Origin: Asparagopsis taxiformis
Lineage: Eukaryota; Rhodophyta; Florideophyceae; Bonnemaisoniales; Bonnemaisoniaceae
Direction of reading: 5' to 3'
Length of the DNA: 63,701 nt
Assembly: GCA_030407315.1 (NCBI GenBank)
Contig: JALQPE010001834.1
Span: 1-63,701, forward strand
Position numbers and translations under genes: made by a program. The notes beneath the pieces were generated by a model. It saw only the letters and a program-made list of their open reading frames with translations, was not told where the DNA came from and searched no databases. Shown in pieces: positions 42,588-54,200 of the stretch. Numbering within the stretch: the first letter of the stretch is position 1; the number at the start of each line of letters is the position of its first letter.

Positions 42588-44981
42588 ATGTCATCCCTCT
42601 CAGATTCGGTTTGCATCAACTGCGATGAAGATGAACCTGTACTGTCGAGTCCAATTCCTTCACATTTAAGGCTCTCTACTACATTTACCTCAATTGAAAC
42701 TCCGGAATCGACGCACTTTTTGAATCATCTTCCTACATATCACCGAAATGGAAAGCCTACACCCTACCGATACTATATTTCTGGTATTTGTAAGCCTTTA
42801 AGTCCAAGTTTATCCAGGCGTCGTTACAAATTGAAGGAAAGGACTCCACGAGCCGACTCGGTAAGTTCTCTAAAAAAATGGAGGCTGGAGCAGTCCCAGA
42901 CAAGTCTCAACCCGTTCGAAATGAATAGAACCTGCTGCGTGAAACTAGAATGCTTCCGACGAATTGCTACGAACGGTTCTATCGGCTATACATTTGAAAC
43001 ATATAAGCGAATAATGGCAATGGAGCGAGAGGAAAGGAAACGGACTCTACTTTTGATGCTCAAGCCCGATGAAGGGCAATTCTATTTCAACAACGAACGG
43101 GTTTGTGGAGAATTCCTTCGATTGGGTTTCGGGTTTTCTCGAACACTGCAGAGCTGCGTTAAAGGTACTTCATGTGCCCCTGCGTCTAGGTCCGTTGCAG
43201 CATTGCCAAGGGCTCCCCGCGAATTCTTATCCCATAAGGAATCTATTCTCATGTTTCTTGAATCACTTGCGGACACTACGGCACAAATTATGCCTGACAG
43301 AGACGAAAAGCACTTACCGGCATTCAAGAAAACCGCAGTCTATGAGCAGTTTCGGGAGAATTATGAAGAATATGAAAGTGATGGTTCCGTTCGAGTACCT
43401 CCCTCGAAGAGCTACTTCTTTAACATATGGAAACGTCATTCTTCGCATATCAAAGTTAGAAAGCACCACAGGTTCACGAAGTGCTCCGAGTGTGAGCTTC
43501 TAAGGTCTGAACTTGACAAGTGCGGTCTCAATGAAAATCGTGCCAAACCTCTTAGGGATCGTCAAAAGATTCATTATGAATACATTGCTAGAGAAAGGCT
43601 TGCATACTCTATGAAAGCAAAGATGGCCGCGAGGAACCCGAAATCTTACTGCTCATTCGTGATAGATGGTGCAGACCAATCCGCTTTTGGATTGCCGCAT
43701 TTTGTCTTTGACACGAAATCTTCCAGGGGTGAGAAACTAAAGGTGAAGTTAATTGGCTCGCTAGAGCATGGCTCAGTGAACAACTTGACATTGTTTCTTC
43801 TCACTGAAGAGTTTGAAACTGGAGGGAATCATATAATTGAAACAATACATCGAGTACTGCAGATGAAGTTCGATACTGGAGCACTACCAAAAACCCTATT
43901 TCTACAGCTTGACAACTGCACTAGGGAAAATAAGAACCGGTATGTGATGGCTTATATCGAAACGTTAGTAAGCCGGGGTATCTTTGATGAAGTACAAGTC
44001 TCGTTCCTCCCAATCGGCCATACACACTCTGACATTGACCAATGTTTCAGTCGAACTTCTCAAAGGTTGCGAACTAATGAAGCGTTGAATATGGAACAGA
44101 TGATGGAGGAACTAAAAATGTGCTACAATCCTGCACCTGTGGTTGTTCGGATGAAACATGTCGTAAACTTTTCGGGCTTGTGCATTCTCCAAGGATGCCT
44201 CCGAAAAATACCTCCATTCAGTCATTACCGGTTCTTCCGGTTCACCAGGACAGCTCGAGGAGGTCAGAGTTTTGAAGATGGAGTTCTTTCGAGCGGTACA
44301 AAATGCGCTGTCCGCGTGGCCTGTCTGGATGATTGGATTCCTCTTGATGAATCATCTCCTGAGACAGGCTTCATTAAATTTCCCCCAGACCTGAAGCTTA
44401 CACCTGTTTCCAAACTTCGATCCCCTGATAACGTAATAAGCATAAACAAGTGCTTGGAGTCATGCGAGGAAAGGATTTCGAATGCTTCTGTTCTTCGTTC
44501 GCTAAGAGAATTGAGAGACCAAGTTTATTGTGACCGAGACGATCCGTTCCATTGGGATCTGGCACACTCATTTGAGATGAACCAAACGCATATCCTGGAT
44601 GATTCCGGAGAGGAAGACAATTGCAATTATATTCATCCAGGTATTGGATTCGAGTACAACTCTGGTGAGATGGTGGCAGTTAAGACCTCATCATCAGATT
44701 GTCCATTTTGGGTTGCTGAGATTCTATCCATCTCCCAGAGATCGGAGGATAACGTAATAACCAGGATCAAAATCAGATGGTACGAGCAGTACAGAAATGA
44801 CACTGATATCTTCACTGCAAGATATGCTCCAAGCAATACAAAAATCGGGAAAAGAAATGTCCCTTTCATTCAGGAAATCAGTGTTCAGACAATATTGGTG
44901 AAGTTCGGACGGCTGAAGAGGGATAAAAGAATTAGTGTAAAAGATGCCAAGAGCATCCGAAGCTCTCTTGGGGTTGCATGA
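42588..44981 (+). CDS. DDE/RNase H-like transposase with C-terminal Tudor/BAH-like segment
   Basis: The protein is 797 residues from an ATG. A zinc-binding-like 'FTKCSEC' (299-302) with C312 precedes a probable RNase H-like core. That core has 'CSFVIDGADQS' (D360), 'LFLQLDNCTRENKN' (D442) and 'LPIGHTHSDIDQCFSR' (H478, H480, D482, D484). This combination resembles the uncharacterised family listed as DUF7869, found in many eukaryotic repeats (recalled, not searched). Near the end 'GEMVAVKTSSSDCPFWVAEI' and 'IKIRWYEQY' (693-734) look like a Tudor/BAH-type chromatin-reader barrel. The stop lies 53 bp before the right TIR. A frame one base ahead continues into a PHD finger. Its divergent position opposite the methyltransferase fits the role of the element's transposase. 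Confidence 0.75.
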   Translation: MSSLSDSVCINCDEDEPVLSSPIPSHLRLSTTFTSIETPESTHFLNHLPTYHRNGKPTPYRYYISGICKPLSPSLSRRRYKLKERTPRADSVSSLKKWRLEQSQTSLNPFEMNRTCCVKLECFRRIATNGSIGYTFETYKRIMAMEREERKRTLLLMLKPDEGQFYFNNERVCGEFLRLGFGFSRTLQSCVKGTSCAPASRSVAALPRAPREFLSHKESILMFLESLADTTAQIMPDRDEKHLPAFKKTAVYEQFRENYEEYESDGSVRVPPSKSYFFNIWKRHSSHIKVRKHHRFTKCSECELLRSELDKCGLNENRAKPLRDRQKIHYEYIARERLAYSMKAKMAARNPKSYCSFVIDGADQSAFGLPHFVFDTKSSRGEKLKVKLIGSLEHGSVNNLTLFLLTEEFETGGNHIIETIHRVLQMKFDTGALPKTLFLQLDNCTRENKNRYVMAYIETLVSRGIFDEVQVSFLPIGHTHSDIDQCFSRTSQRLRTNEALNMEQMMEELKMCYNPAPVVVRMKHVVNFSGLCILQGCLRKIPPFSHYRFFRFTRTARGGQSFEDGVLSSGTKCAVRVACLDDWIPLDESSPETGFIKFPPDLKLTPVSKLRSPDNVISINKCLESCEERISNASVLRSLRELRDQVYCDRDDPFHWDLAHSFEMNQTHILDDSGEEDNCNYIHPGIGFEYNSGEMVAVKTSSSDCPFWVAEILSISQRSEDNVITRIKIRWYEQYRNDTDIFTARYAPSNTKIGKRNVPFIQEISVQTILVKFGRLKRDKRISVKDAKSIRSSLGVA

Positions 44982-45231
44982 CAGTTTGATGGGCTCCCCA
45001 GGAAATGAAACCCACCTTGAATTACCATCACCGGGAAAGTCCGTGATATGTGCATCAGGACCGTTATGTATCCTCGCAAATAACCCTGATGCTCAACGGG
45101 CCGAGCGCCTACTCACTGTTTGCACAAAGTGCCGAAAAAAGGTGCATGACTTATGCAGTGGAGGCGAGACAAATGAGCGAATCTGTGCTGTTTGTGCAAA
45201 CATGCAACAGAAGAGTACACAAGCAAAATAG
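44944..45231 (+). CDS. PHD finger frame in the right TIR, possible C-terminal exon of the transposase
   Basis: An open frame of 95 codons starting at an ATG overlaps the last 38 nt of the transposase frame, one base ahead. From residue 31 it is identical to the PHD finger of the methyltransferase protein (CASGPLC, CTKC, VHDLC, CAVC), because it lies in the right TIR. If splicing or a +1 shift near 44,930-44,980 joined it to the transposase, both proteins of the element would end in the same chromatin reader. One possible intron is GTGTAAAAG near 44,935 to CCCCAG near 44,999. Otherwise it is only a mirror image of the left arm. Confidence 0.45.
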   Translation: MPRASEALLGLHDSLMGSPGNETHLELPSPGKSVICASGPLCILANNPDAQRAERLLTVCTKCRKKVHDLCSGGETNERICAVCANMQQKSTQAK

Positions 45232-47355
45232 AAAATGTGTGCGATGCGATGTGAATCAATTAAACAATACTCGTTCTAGAAAAGCTACAGCAAGTGCTTC
45301 AACTATGGCACAATTTGCGGTGCAAGTCGGGCAGTAGGTACTTCAATGACTGCACCATATGCGATTTCATAGTCTGATCCAATGATTTCCCGTCGATTCT
45401 CTTCTCTCCTTCATGTATTTTGCTTCAGCTATTGTGCTGGGTGATTTTTCTTGCACATAATCAATGCACATGGATAGCAAACTTTAGTGAATGATTTCGT
45501 TTGTTGACAGCGATGAGAAAACAGTATACTCTTGAATTGAGTATACTCAATTCGGAACGTCTATGAAAAGGATTCTGCTTCTCCACTATCAACTATCTGG
45601 GTTACATATGGCCGGTGTTGAATTGGATTCCCTCGGATGCATCGCATATGCTCGAAGCCGTATACTTCCAAGAGTAACTGTTGTAGAGTACACAATTGAG
45701 ATGTACATAGATGCATTAAATTCGTCATGGGTGAGTCAAGCTCTGCGCTACCTTAAATTCAGCTGCGCAGTTTGACCACGGGCATTCCGTACTGAGTATG
45801 GCAGAGCATGAAAGAGGCTCGCGGAGGGAGATTCCAAAGCCTGTAAAAGCCACTCCCGTATATACAGACATATGCACGCGCTTGCAAGCATCCCGCAAGG
45901 TCCGCATTAGAACTTTCCACTCATGTACATATATACAGCCATGCACATCATGCACATTGTCTTCGTATCGTTAAATGTTGATAAATCATTACCAGTTAGC
46001 TGTATAATTGTTCAATGAGATAGGCTGTCCGGAATAAACCCAGTACATGTTCAAAACTTCATCGCGATGCACGAAGTTCGCACTGCACCGACTCTTCTAA
46101 TGCATGGTATCCGTTTGTTACCAATCGCTTTGCCGAAGCATCCGCGCTTACTTGAACTTGTATAACATACACGGGGTATGATACGGCCATGCCATCGACC
46201 TCTACGCGTGTTACCTTCTTCTTAAAGATGTAGATGGAACATTGGTCTATCCAACTTCATCATCTTAACCATAGCTCATGAACTGCAGTGCAGATGATGA
46301 AGATAAAATGCATGCTGTTGTTACCATGATTGTGCGATAATGAAACTTGGGGTAATGATCATGTATTGCGCATAATAGTTCGCTTCATGACTTCCAATAA
46401 CCTCCTTCATTTCCAGTTCATATGTAAACATTGAGACATGAGGCTTTGCGAAGGGTGAGACGCTTCTATTACCCAATATCGCAGCTCTGAAAGGCGGTGA
46501 CGATGGGCACGAGCTCATGAATGCGTCTGTAAGGGAGGGTGAAGAAATCGCGGTAGCAGAGCTAATTTACCGCTTGGCAAAGCGCTTCTCGTACAGTGTG
46601 ACGTAGTGATGGTTGGCGAAAGGTAGCACGGTGGACGATGTCTAGTTCGTGACTTGGATAGAGCGGTTCCTTTCGCGCGGAATGCTCTGCATCTTCGGAA
46701 GCTTGCGCGCTAGTTAGACATGCAGGAAGCAGAGTGGTGGGGGAAGAGATATTGGTGCGGCAGAGGCGGATGTTAGACGGATGGATAGATGCGATGGCAC
46801 TGTAGATCCACGAGCGATGCGATGAAAGTTGCTATCTCTGCCATTTTCCAATGCACCGACATGCCATGCGAGACATTCATCATCAACATTAACTTATTCG
46901 TCCAAATCTTCACATCCTCCAGATCCATCTTCTATTCCATACAAGCTTGGTCTAACAGTAACCGATTGGATACACCACCGTCGGTGTGTTTTGAAAACGA
47001 TCTGATGGCTCATGTGCACTTTCTTGTTGCAAGCATAAAAAATTTTGAGATTTCAGGATGCGATACGCATCATACCAGCTCAAACGCTTTATTACCATGA
47101 GAGACAGACCACGTGATATTGAAAATCGGAAATAAATATTTAAAATTCAGAACAATGCACAACTGATAGGTCATTTTTGCTTCCAAAATAGAAGTTTGAA
47201 TAGCTTGGTAACTATGAGCACTGAACCAACCAAATGAGTACCATTGTAATTTGCTCCAAAGTAGCTCTCCAGCGATATGCATTACACCCAGATTCGCCCA
47301 TTCTGAAATTTCCCTATTTCAAAAACATTCCCCCGAAATACACCAAACTAGTGTT
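45035..47355. repeat. Right terminal inverted repeat, 2,321 bp
   Basis: Inverted copy of 36184-38504 with the same length. It ends CCAAACTAGTGTT before the ATGG duplication. Confidence 0.95.
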
Positions 47356-47359
47356 ATGG
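47356..47359. repeat. Target-site duplication ATGG, right copy
   Basis: Direct repeat of 36180-36183 immediately after the right TIR. Confidence 0.8.
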
Positions 47360-47784
47360 AGCACCGGTTACAACTTGGCTTCCCTTGTTAAAAGCAGGCG
47401 CTCATTGGCCTGGGTAGCCGGCCCGGGCGGGTAGTGATGCGGACGGCGTACAAGTGACGCATCAGGAGAGTCCGCTCATGCGGTCGCGGTCTCGGCGTCG
47501 ATACGCGTCGGCTTGCTCGACGGTTCCGGCGTACTTCGCGGGCCCAAGGGGCTCGCAGCATGCGAAAAAATTCCGACGGTGTGTTGGTGCGCGCGGTCGA
47601 CGGTCGCATAGTGTAGTACTGAGCGTGACGATTCGACGCCTGGCGTTGATGGGATATATTCGCTTCCCGTCCCTCACCATGCCTGCTAACCAGCAGCGGC
47701 GGTCTGTCGACGATCTTTGGGCTGAAGTTGACGCAAGCGTGTCGGCTTGCCGTTAGTGATTTCGCGCGTTGCGTGACCAACGTG
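47360..47784. other. No supported gene; right flank of the transposon
   Basis: Short GC-rich spacer between the transposon and the right chromovirus copy. It shows no resemblance to the left flank beyond the duplicated ATGG. Confidence 0.35.
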
Positions 47785-48582
47785 TGGTGCAATTTAAGTT
47801 GGTCGATGGAACCGATGCGAGCGCGCGCGTTTACGTTAGTCCGCAAGCATCCGTTTGAGTTAGTTTAGTAAGCGAGCGTACGCGTGGCGCCTTGATTACG
47901 TGTCACGGAGCGTCAATGCGAGCGCGTGCGCGCGTACGTTGCCACGAAACCGCGAGCCGCGCCACGTGTAGCGTTTTCCGCGAATTTCCCTTTATTTCCC
48001 TTTTTGGGTTTTTTATGACGAAAGTCTTTTTCCCAAATATTTCCCTTTTTTTGCGTGCGAGCGTGCGGCCGCCGCCGGCCGGCCACACAAGGACAACCTG
48101 TCCTGAGTAGTTAGCTATTAATGGTCGTTCTGCTTCGCACTTTACCAATAAACAGCCAGCATCTTCGTAGCTACGAGTTAAGCGTTTAGCGAATCGCGAG
48201 GACCAATTGCGTTGAAACGTTGCGTGCGGGGTTGCTCACGATCGCCGACGTTCGCGTGCGCGCTGCGCATAAACCGATCGTCGAACTGCGTCGCACCGCG
48301 ATAGCGCGCGTTGCGTCGCACGCCACTAGGCCAGGGATTTACGACCCCTGTGTGGATCGCGTTGTGCTCGAGTTTACTCGGTGATCTCACCCTGAGATCA
48401 CGGCTTGCGCCGGCCCGCGAATCCCATGTTGCGATCGTTCCCTACGCGTTCCGCCGTTGTACCACCCGATCGCCTCCGCGACCGAGCGACGTGCGAAACG
48501 CAAGTTCACGAGCGCGCTACGGTTCAACACGCCCTGACAAGGCAAGCGATTCTAGAACTCTCTTAGTGACCGCCATCCCGAC
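47785..48582 (+). repeat. Probable 5' LTR of the right chromovirus copy
   Basis: It starts TGGTGCAATTTA, is homologous to the left copy from the first base, and ends before a TGG-initiated candidate primer binding site (TGGTCCTACAACTGG at 48,583). It contains an AATAAA at 48,147-48,152 that could be the element's polyadenylation signal. The status as LTR is not proven because no 3' partner was found. Confidence 0.55.
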
Positions 48583-49167
48583 TGGTCCTACAACTGGTCT
48601 CTCGACCTAGAATTGCGCGAACCGACGTGCGAACTCAGCGAAGAACAGAAACTCCGTTTGGGGAAACACGGGACGCCAAACCTATCGCTTACTCTAACTT
48701 TCCCTTTCTCCGTTCGTCGTGCGCGACAGCGAGGGCGATTGACGCGTGCGCGCGTATTGCTATCCCGGAAGCGGTGCAATAGCCTCTCTGGTTTGTATAA
48801 CTACCCTATCTCTACTAAGACGGTTCGCAGCGCGGAACGACGCGATCGAAGACGCAGCGCGTGCGCGCGCTAGTTCGCAACCCTAACGCGGTTCGGCGGT
48901 GCCGAAAATACTGGGTTCGCGGACGATCGAGACCCGTCTTCGCGCGTTCCGAGCGAGGAAGAAGCCCTCCTGCGAGCGAACTCGTCCCCCTCACCCCTAC
49001 TACGCGCGCCCGGTACGCAGACAATTTTCGGGAAGCGCTTCCCTTTTTAATTGCCAATTTTTCGACGCGCCGACGCGAGATTTTGACGCGCGCCGAATTC
49101 CCCTTTCTCCCTTCCCATCATCCCTTTTTCCCTTTTCCCTAGGCGACGATCGAACGCAACCGCGCCG

Positions 49168-51211
49168 ATGGATCCCCCTACGCGCGAGCGATCGAACGCG
49201 CCGACCGAACCGCCGCCAGTCGCGTCGGAAACGCACGCAGTCGACGCACTGGTCGCTTCACATATCCCTGACCCTACCGCTTCCCCGTGGCCGCCGTTAC
49301 CGACGCAAGCGCTCGCGAGCATTGATGACGACGCGCAAACGTCCGACGATGGCGCCGCAACGAAGCGCGAGGCCGAGTTCCGCGTTTCAGACGTGCACGC
49401 TACGCCGTCCGCAACGCTTCCGAGCTTGGTTCGACAAGTAGTGGACGACCCTACGTTCCAATGCATGCTCCAGGCTGAAGTACGAGCTGCAGTGGACCGC
49501 GCTATCAAAGGCCAATCACGTGGATTGACGGCTCAGATGAGGGCGCAAGTCCACAACCTAATCGTCACTACGATGGACTCCCGCGAGGAGCACAATACCG
49601 ACCGCGCGAGCGTCGTTACGCGCGACGCGCGAAAACCGAACGCGAACCGCAGCGCGCTCGACTCCGACGAACTACGCGCGTAACGCGGATCCCGAAGGAT
49701 GGCTGGAACTGGCGCGCCAGGACTTGTCATTCGATGATCACCCGCGCTCGAATAGCGACGACGGACCCGCGCACCCCGGGCTGGTAGAGATCCAGCCGTT
49801 GAACGAGCTGTTCACGCTCGCGCTTTCGTACCGCACGTATCGCTTGCGAAATACGGACCGCGCGTTTAATCGGGAAATCGCGAGCGAACTGGCCAACACT
49901 GCGAAGATGGTGCGCCATTCTATGCAAGGAGAGAATTTCACGGGCACTGACGGAATCGCGGTACTATCGTTTCTGAAGTACTTCAAGAGCGCATGCGACG
50001 ACACCGGCGTATCTGAAGGCGCAGCGCTTCCGATTCTCAAGTATTTCCTGGCCGACGAAGCGCGCGACACGTTCCAAACGTACGTGGGACGAACGTTCCG
50101 AGGAGCGCGCGCGGGCGTCGATTCGATTACGTGCTACGCGGAAGCCGTTCAGTGGCTCTTACTAACCTACGCGCGCGAAGGCGACGTCGCGCAAGCGTAC
50201 CGCGACGTGGCGCAACAAACGCAAGACCCGAAGGAAACCGAAACGCAATTCGCTACGCGATTACGACGTCGAGCGCTGCGCTGCGGCGACGCGTTTAGCG
50301 AGCGAACGCTTGTTTCTATTTTCGTCGATGGTCTACGCCCCTACGCGCAACACCTCGTGCGGGATGCGCTGTTTCGTGACCCGCGGCGATACACCTTTCG
50401 AGAGCTAGTCTCTATGGCGCAGAGCCACGGGGACACGCACCGAGCGATGACGCCGACGACGAGCGCGCGACCGCTACTGCGACGAACGCCTGCGCTCTAC
50501 GTAGACGAGGACGAGACACCGATGATGCAAGCTCTGACCGTGGGGCACACCCCACCATCAGGCTTCTCATCGCCAAATGTCTCAACCTCCGCCGCAACAC
50601 CGCACGCTCCGCGCGAACGGAAGTTCTCGACTCCGAGCCCCATGCGAAGTCCAACCTCGCTTGGCACCCCTTCGTCGAATTATCGCACGCCACGCTCTTG
50701 CGACGCCTCACCCGCCGACCGCCCACGACGCACCGCGCATGCCGACGACCGGGAACGCGAACGCGCGGGACCGTACACGGCGCACATACCGCGCGCGACT
50801 TACCCACCGCCTATCGTGAGGCAGACGGCACCGGCCGACACGTCTCGCACGGCAGCGTTCCGATGCCTGATATGCAGGAAGTTCGGGCACCCGATGGTGA
50901 ACTGCCCACTGCTCTCGTCCGAGCAGCAGGCCGCGATTCGCGAAATGCATAGCCACGCGCGCCTAACGCCCGAAGAACTGAACCTGCAGCGCAACGTTCA
51001 GGTCTTCGAAGTCTCCGCGCACGCCGATGCGAACGAGAGCGAACGACAGCGCGTCGACGGCAACGAGCGAACGCGCGAAAACGAGGGCGCACGCGAGCGC
51101 GAGCGCGAAAACGATCGGACGCGCGAATACGACGCGCATGACAGCGAGCAGCTCACGCCCCACTCGGTTCGTTTTGCAGAAGACCCGGGAAATGCCTACG
51201 AGGAGCCGTAG
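49168..51211 (+). pseudogene. gag: gag of the right chromovirus copy, one frameshift
   Basis: ATG at 49168 with an open frame to about 49,683. Comparison with the left copy places a one-base shift near 49,620-49,665. The second frame then runs to the TAG at 51,209-51,211 and includes the capsid-like helical domain ('FLKYFKSACDDTGVSEGA'), a Pro/Ser-rich linker and a CCHC knuckle ('CLICRKFGHPMVNC', near 50,860-50,905). The protein would package the element RNA. Its last codons overlap pol by 70 nt and contain the slippery heptamer. Confidence 0.85.
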
Positions 51212-51229
51212 CGGGTGGACCGGCTCCTC
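51187..51229 (+). promoter_or_regulatory. -1 ribosomal frameshift signal between gag and pol
   Basis: GGGAAAT at 51187-51193 is in the right phase (G GGA AAT in the gag frame) for a -1 slip into pol. It is followed by a 6-nt spacer, then GAGGAGCCG (51200-51208), a 12-nt loop beginning with the gag TAG, and CGGCTCCTC (51221-51229), a perfect 9-bp stem. The left copy has GGGAAAC and a stem with a compensatory pair change. Confidence 0.9.
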
Positions 51230-54200
51230 CTCACTCAACGGATACGCGACGCGCGACGACGCAACCACCGCGCGAAAAACCGCCTCCGTTACCACCCGAA
51301 ACAGTGGTCCTGTTTCAGAGCCCTACCGCGAACTACAAACTCGAGACCCGCGTCGGGTATAATCAACGCACGGCCACCGCGGTGACCGCTGTGCTTGATA
51401 CTGGCGCAGGCCCGAGCCTCATTCGCGAAAACGTACTAGGCGCCGACTGGAAGCGCCACGCTACGCCGCCGACGCTGCGCTGCGCGATTATCGACGCGAA
51501 CGGACGACGCCTCGCGCCAAACGCGTCGCTGCGACTTAGCGTTTTTCTAGGTGCCCGAGCGCATCTCCAAACCTTTTTGGTGATGCCACGCTTATCCGTC
51601 CCATGTATCTTGGGAGCGGACTTCATCGACCGCGTAGTCGAAATTATCTACACTGTACCGCAGCGCGCGTTGCGAACCCGCTATGGCGACCACGTCCCGA
51701 TGCTTCCGCGTACGCCGACGAAACCGCGCCGCGCGCCGACCGCGAAGACGACCCGACCCACAAGCTTCGTGCCTATTCGCGCTGCGCGCCGCACATCGAT
51801 TCCGCCGAACGCGACGCGAGCGATCGACGTTACCACGAGCGCTGAAGGGCGCTGCATCGTAGTTCCCGCGACTAACCTCTACGCGCAGAAACTACTCCGT
51901 GTAACCAACGGGGAGACGCTGGTTCGAAGGAATGTACCCTTCCGAGTACAGGTACACAACGCTGGCACTCGTCTACAAGTTTTGCCCAAAGGCATGAAGG
52001 TAGGCACCGCCGTGCCCAACCCCGTGGGGTGTCTACAAGTCGCTCAGGAAGCGCCGGACCCGCAAGACCGACCGCCCGACGACGCGACGCGACGCAACGT
52101 TACGACACCGCCGGACCCGCGCGAGACCGACGAAATTGCGAGCGCGACGCCGCCTTGGGAAGAACTCTTACGCGCGACGCTACGCGACGAGCGAGTAGAC
52201 GACGACCTGCACGCGGAAATTATCGAGATGCTACGAAAGCATGAGCGCATGTGGAGCGGCACGCTGGGAGCCATTCACGCGACGGAGCACCGCATCGAGC
52301 TGGTTCCGGGGGCGACCCCCGTGAACCAACCGCCGTATCGCGCCGGACACGCGTCGCGCGAAATTATCCGTACGCAAGTGGATAAGATGCTCCGCGCTGG
52401 AGTAATCGAACCCGCTACGTCGGAATGGGCGAGCCCGGTCGTGGTCGTGCCTAAGAAGGACGGGACCTCCCGTTTCTGCATCGACTACCGCTGCTTGAAC
52501 GCCGCCACCGTGAAGGACGCGTACCCGATTCCGCGCATGGACGATTGCGTCGATTCGCTCGGTAACGCGACAGTTTTCACGACGCTGGAATGCAACTCGG
52601 GATACTGGCAAATCCCAGTAGCGCACGCCGACCGCGATAAGACTACGTTTACGTCGCACGTCGGTACGTACCGCTTTCGCCGCATGCCTTTCGGACTTTC
52701 GAACGCGCCCGCGACGTTTCAGCGCGCGCTCGACATTTTGCTCGCGAACGTGAAGTGGCAACATTGCCTTGTCTACCTGGATGACGTAATCATCTTCTCC
52801 GCCGACGTAAACGCGCACGTGCACCACGTCGACGAGATACTGGGAATCCTCGGACGCGCAGGCGTTTCGCTGAAATTCGCGAAGACCGAGTTCTTCAAGC
52901 GCTCGGTGGACTACCTGGGACATACTATTTCGCCTGGGAAGCTCTCCGTACCGACGACGAAGTGCGACGCGCTGCGCGATGCGACATACCCGACGACGAA
53001 GACGCAGCTGCGAAGTTTCCTAGGAACTTGCAACGTATACCGCCGATTCGTCGAGAAATTCGCGTTCGTCGCAGCGCCGCTTACGCAGTTGCTAAAGAAG
53101 GACCAAGGAGACAACTTACCCGCGCCGACGCCGGAGCAAACGCGCGCGTTCGAATCATTGCGACAAGCGATGTTGTCTCCGCCAATCCTCCGTCTACCGC
53201 GCGAAGGACGCCCGTATGTGCTCGATACAGACGCGTCGCAAGGGCAAATCGGATGCGCGCTACTTCAGCTAGACGCGGACGACGACGTACTACATCCAGT
53301 CGGATACTGGTCGCGCACGCTTAACGACGCGGAGCGCAACTATTCGACAACGGAACGCGAATGCCTCGCGGTCGTATGGGCAGTTTTGCTATTAAGCGCA
53401 TATTTGGAAGGACGGAAGTTCACGGTTCGCACCGACCATAATTCGTTGCGTTGGATCCTGAACATGACGTCCGCGGAAGGACGACTCGCGCGCTGGAGAT
53501 TGCGACTCGCCGAGTTCGAATTCGACGTCGAATACAAGAAGGGAAAACGCCACGTTATCGCCGACGCGCTCTCGCGAATGGCCACGCGAAGCTGCGACGA
53601 GACGGAAATACCGGACGAGATACCCTGCTTCGGCGCCACGAACATCATCGAACCGCACGCGAACGCATACGACCGAACCGACGCTGCGCTACTATGCGAC
53701 TACGCAGAATACTACCCGAGCTTGGCCTGCCTATTGGCAACTCGGTCGTGTATCGAGCCGCCCGTATCCATTGACGAGTGGATTCGCGAACAGGCGACGG
53801 ACGAATTCTGCCAGAACGCGAAACGCGACGTCGAAACCGCGCCGCGATCGCGCTTCCATCTGTCCCCCGACGGGATACTCATGAGGACCGCCCCGCTCGA
53901 CGACGCGACGCAGATAGTTGTGCCCGAAGCGATAAAAGGACGTATTCTGCGAGCGAACCATTACGCGGTAACTGCAGGGCACCCGGACGCGCGACGCATG
54001 TACGACGCAATTCGACGAGCGTATTACTGGCCGATGATGAGCGTAGACGTCTACACCACGGTGAGACAATGCGATGCGTGCGCGCGCAACCGCGTTACGC
54101 AATATCGCCATACGAACGCCCTGAATCTATTCCCCGCTACGCGCCCGCTCGTAGACGTCGCTATCGATATTCTGGGACCGCTGCCCGAGACCCCGCGCCA

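Larger units (their letters stand above)
36184..47355. mobile_element. 11,172-bp DNA transposon with 2.3-kb TIRs, carrying a ParB-methyltransferase-PHD gene and a transposase
   Basis: The ends are inverted copies of 2,321 bp (36184-38504 and 45035-47355), starting AACACTAGTTTGG at both termini and flanked by the direct repeat ATGG. Only about three mismatches between the arms were noticed by eye, so insertion or arm homogenisation is recent. Two divergent genes run outwards from a 1.4-kb central spacer. A ParB/DNA-methyltransferase/PHD protein is on the minus strand and a DDE-like transposase on the plus strand. Both reading frames are uninterrupted. The 4-bp duplication fits few known superfamilies (Sola, Ginger and Academ are reported with about 4 bp). 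I do not recognise this as any of them. Confidence 0.92.
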
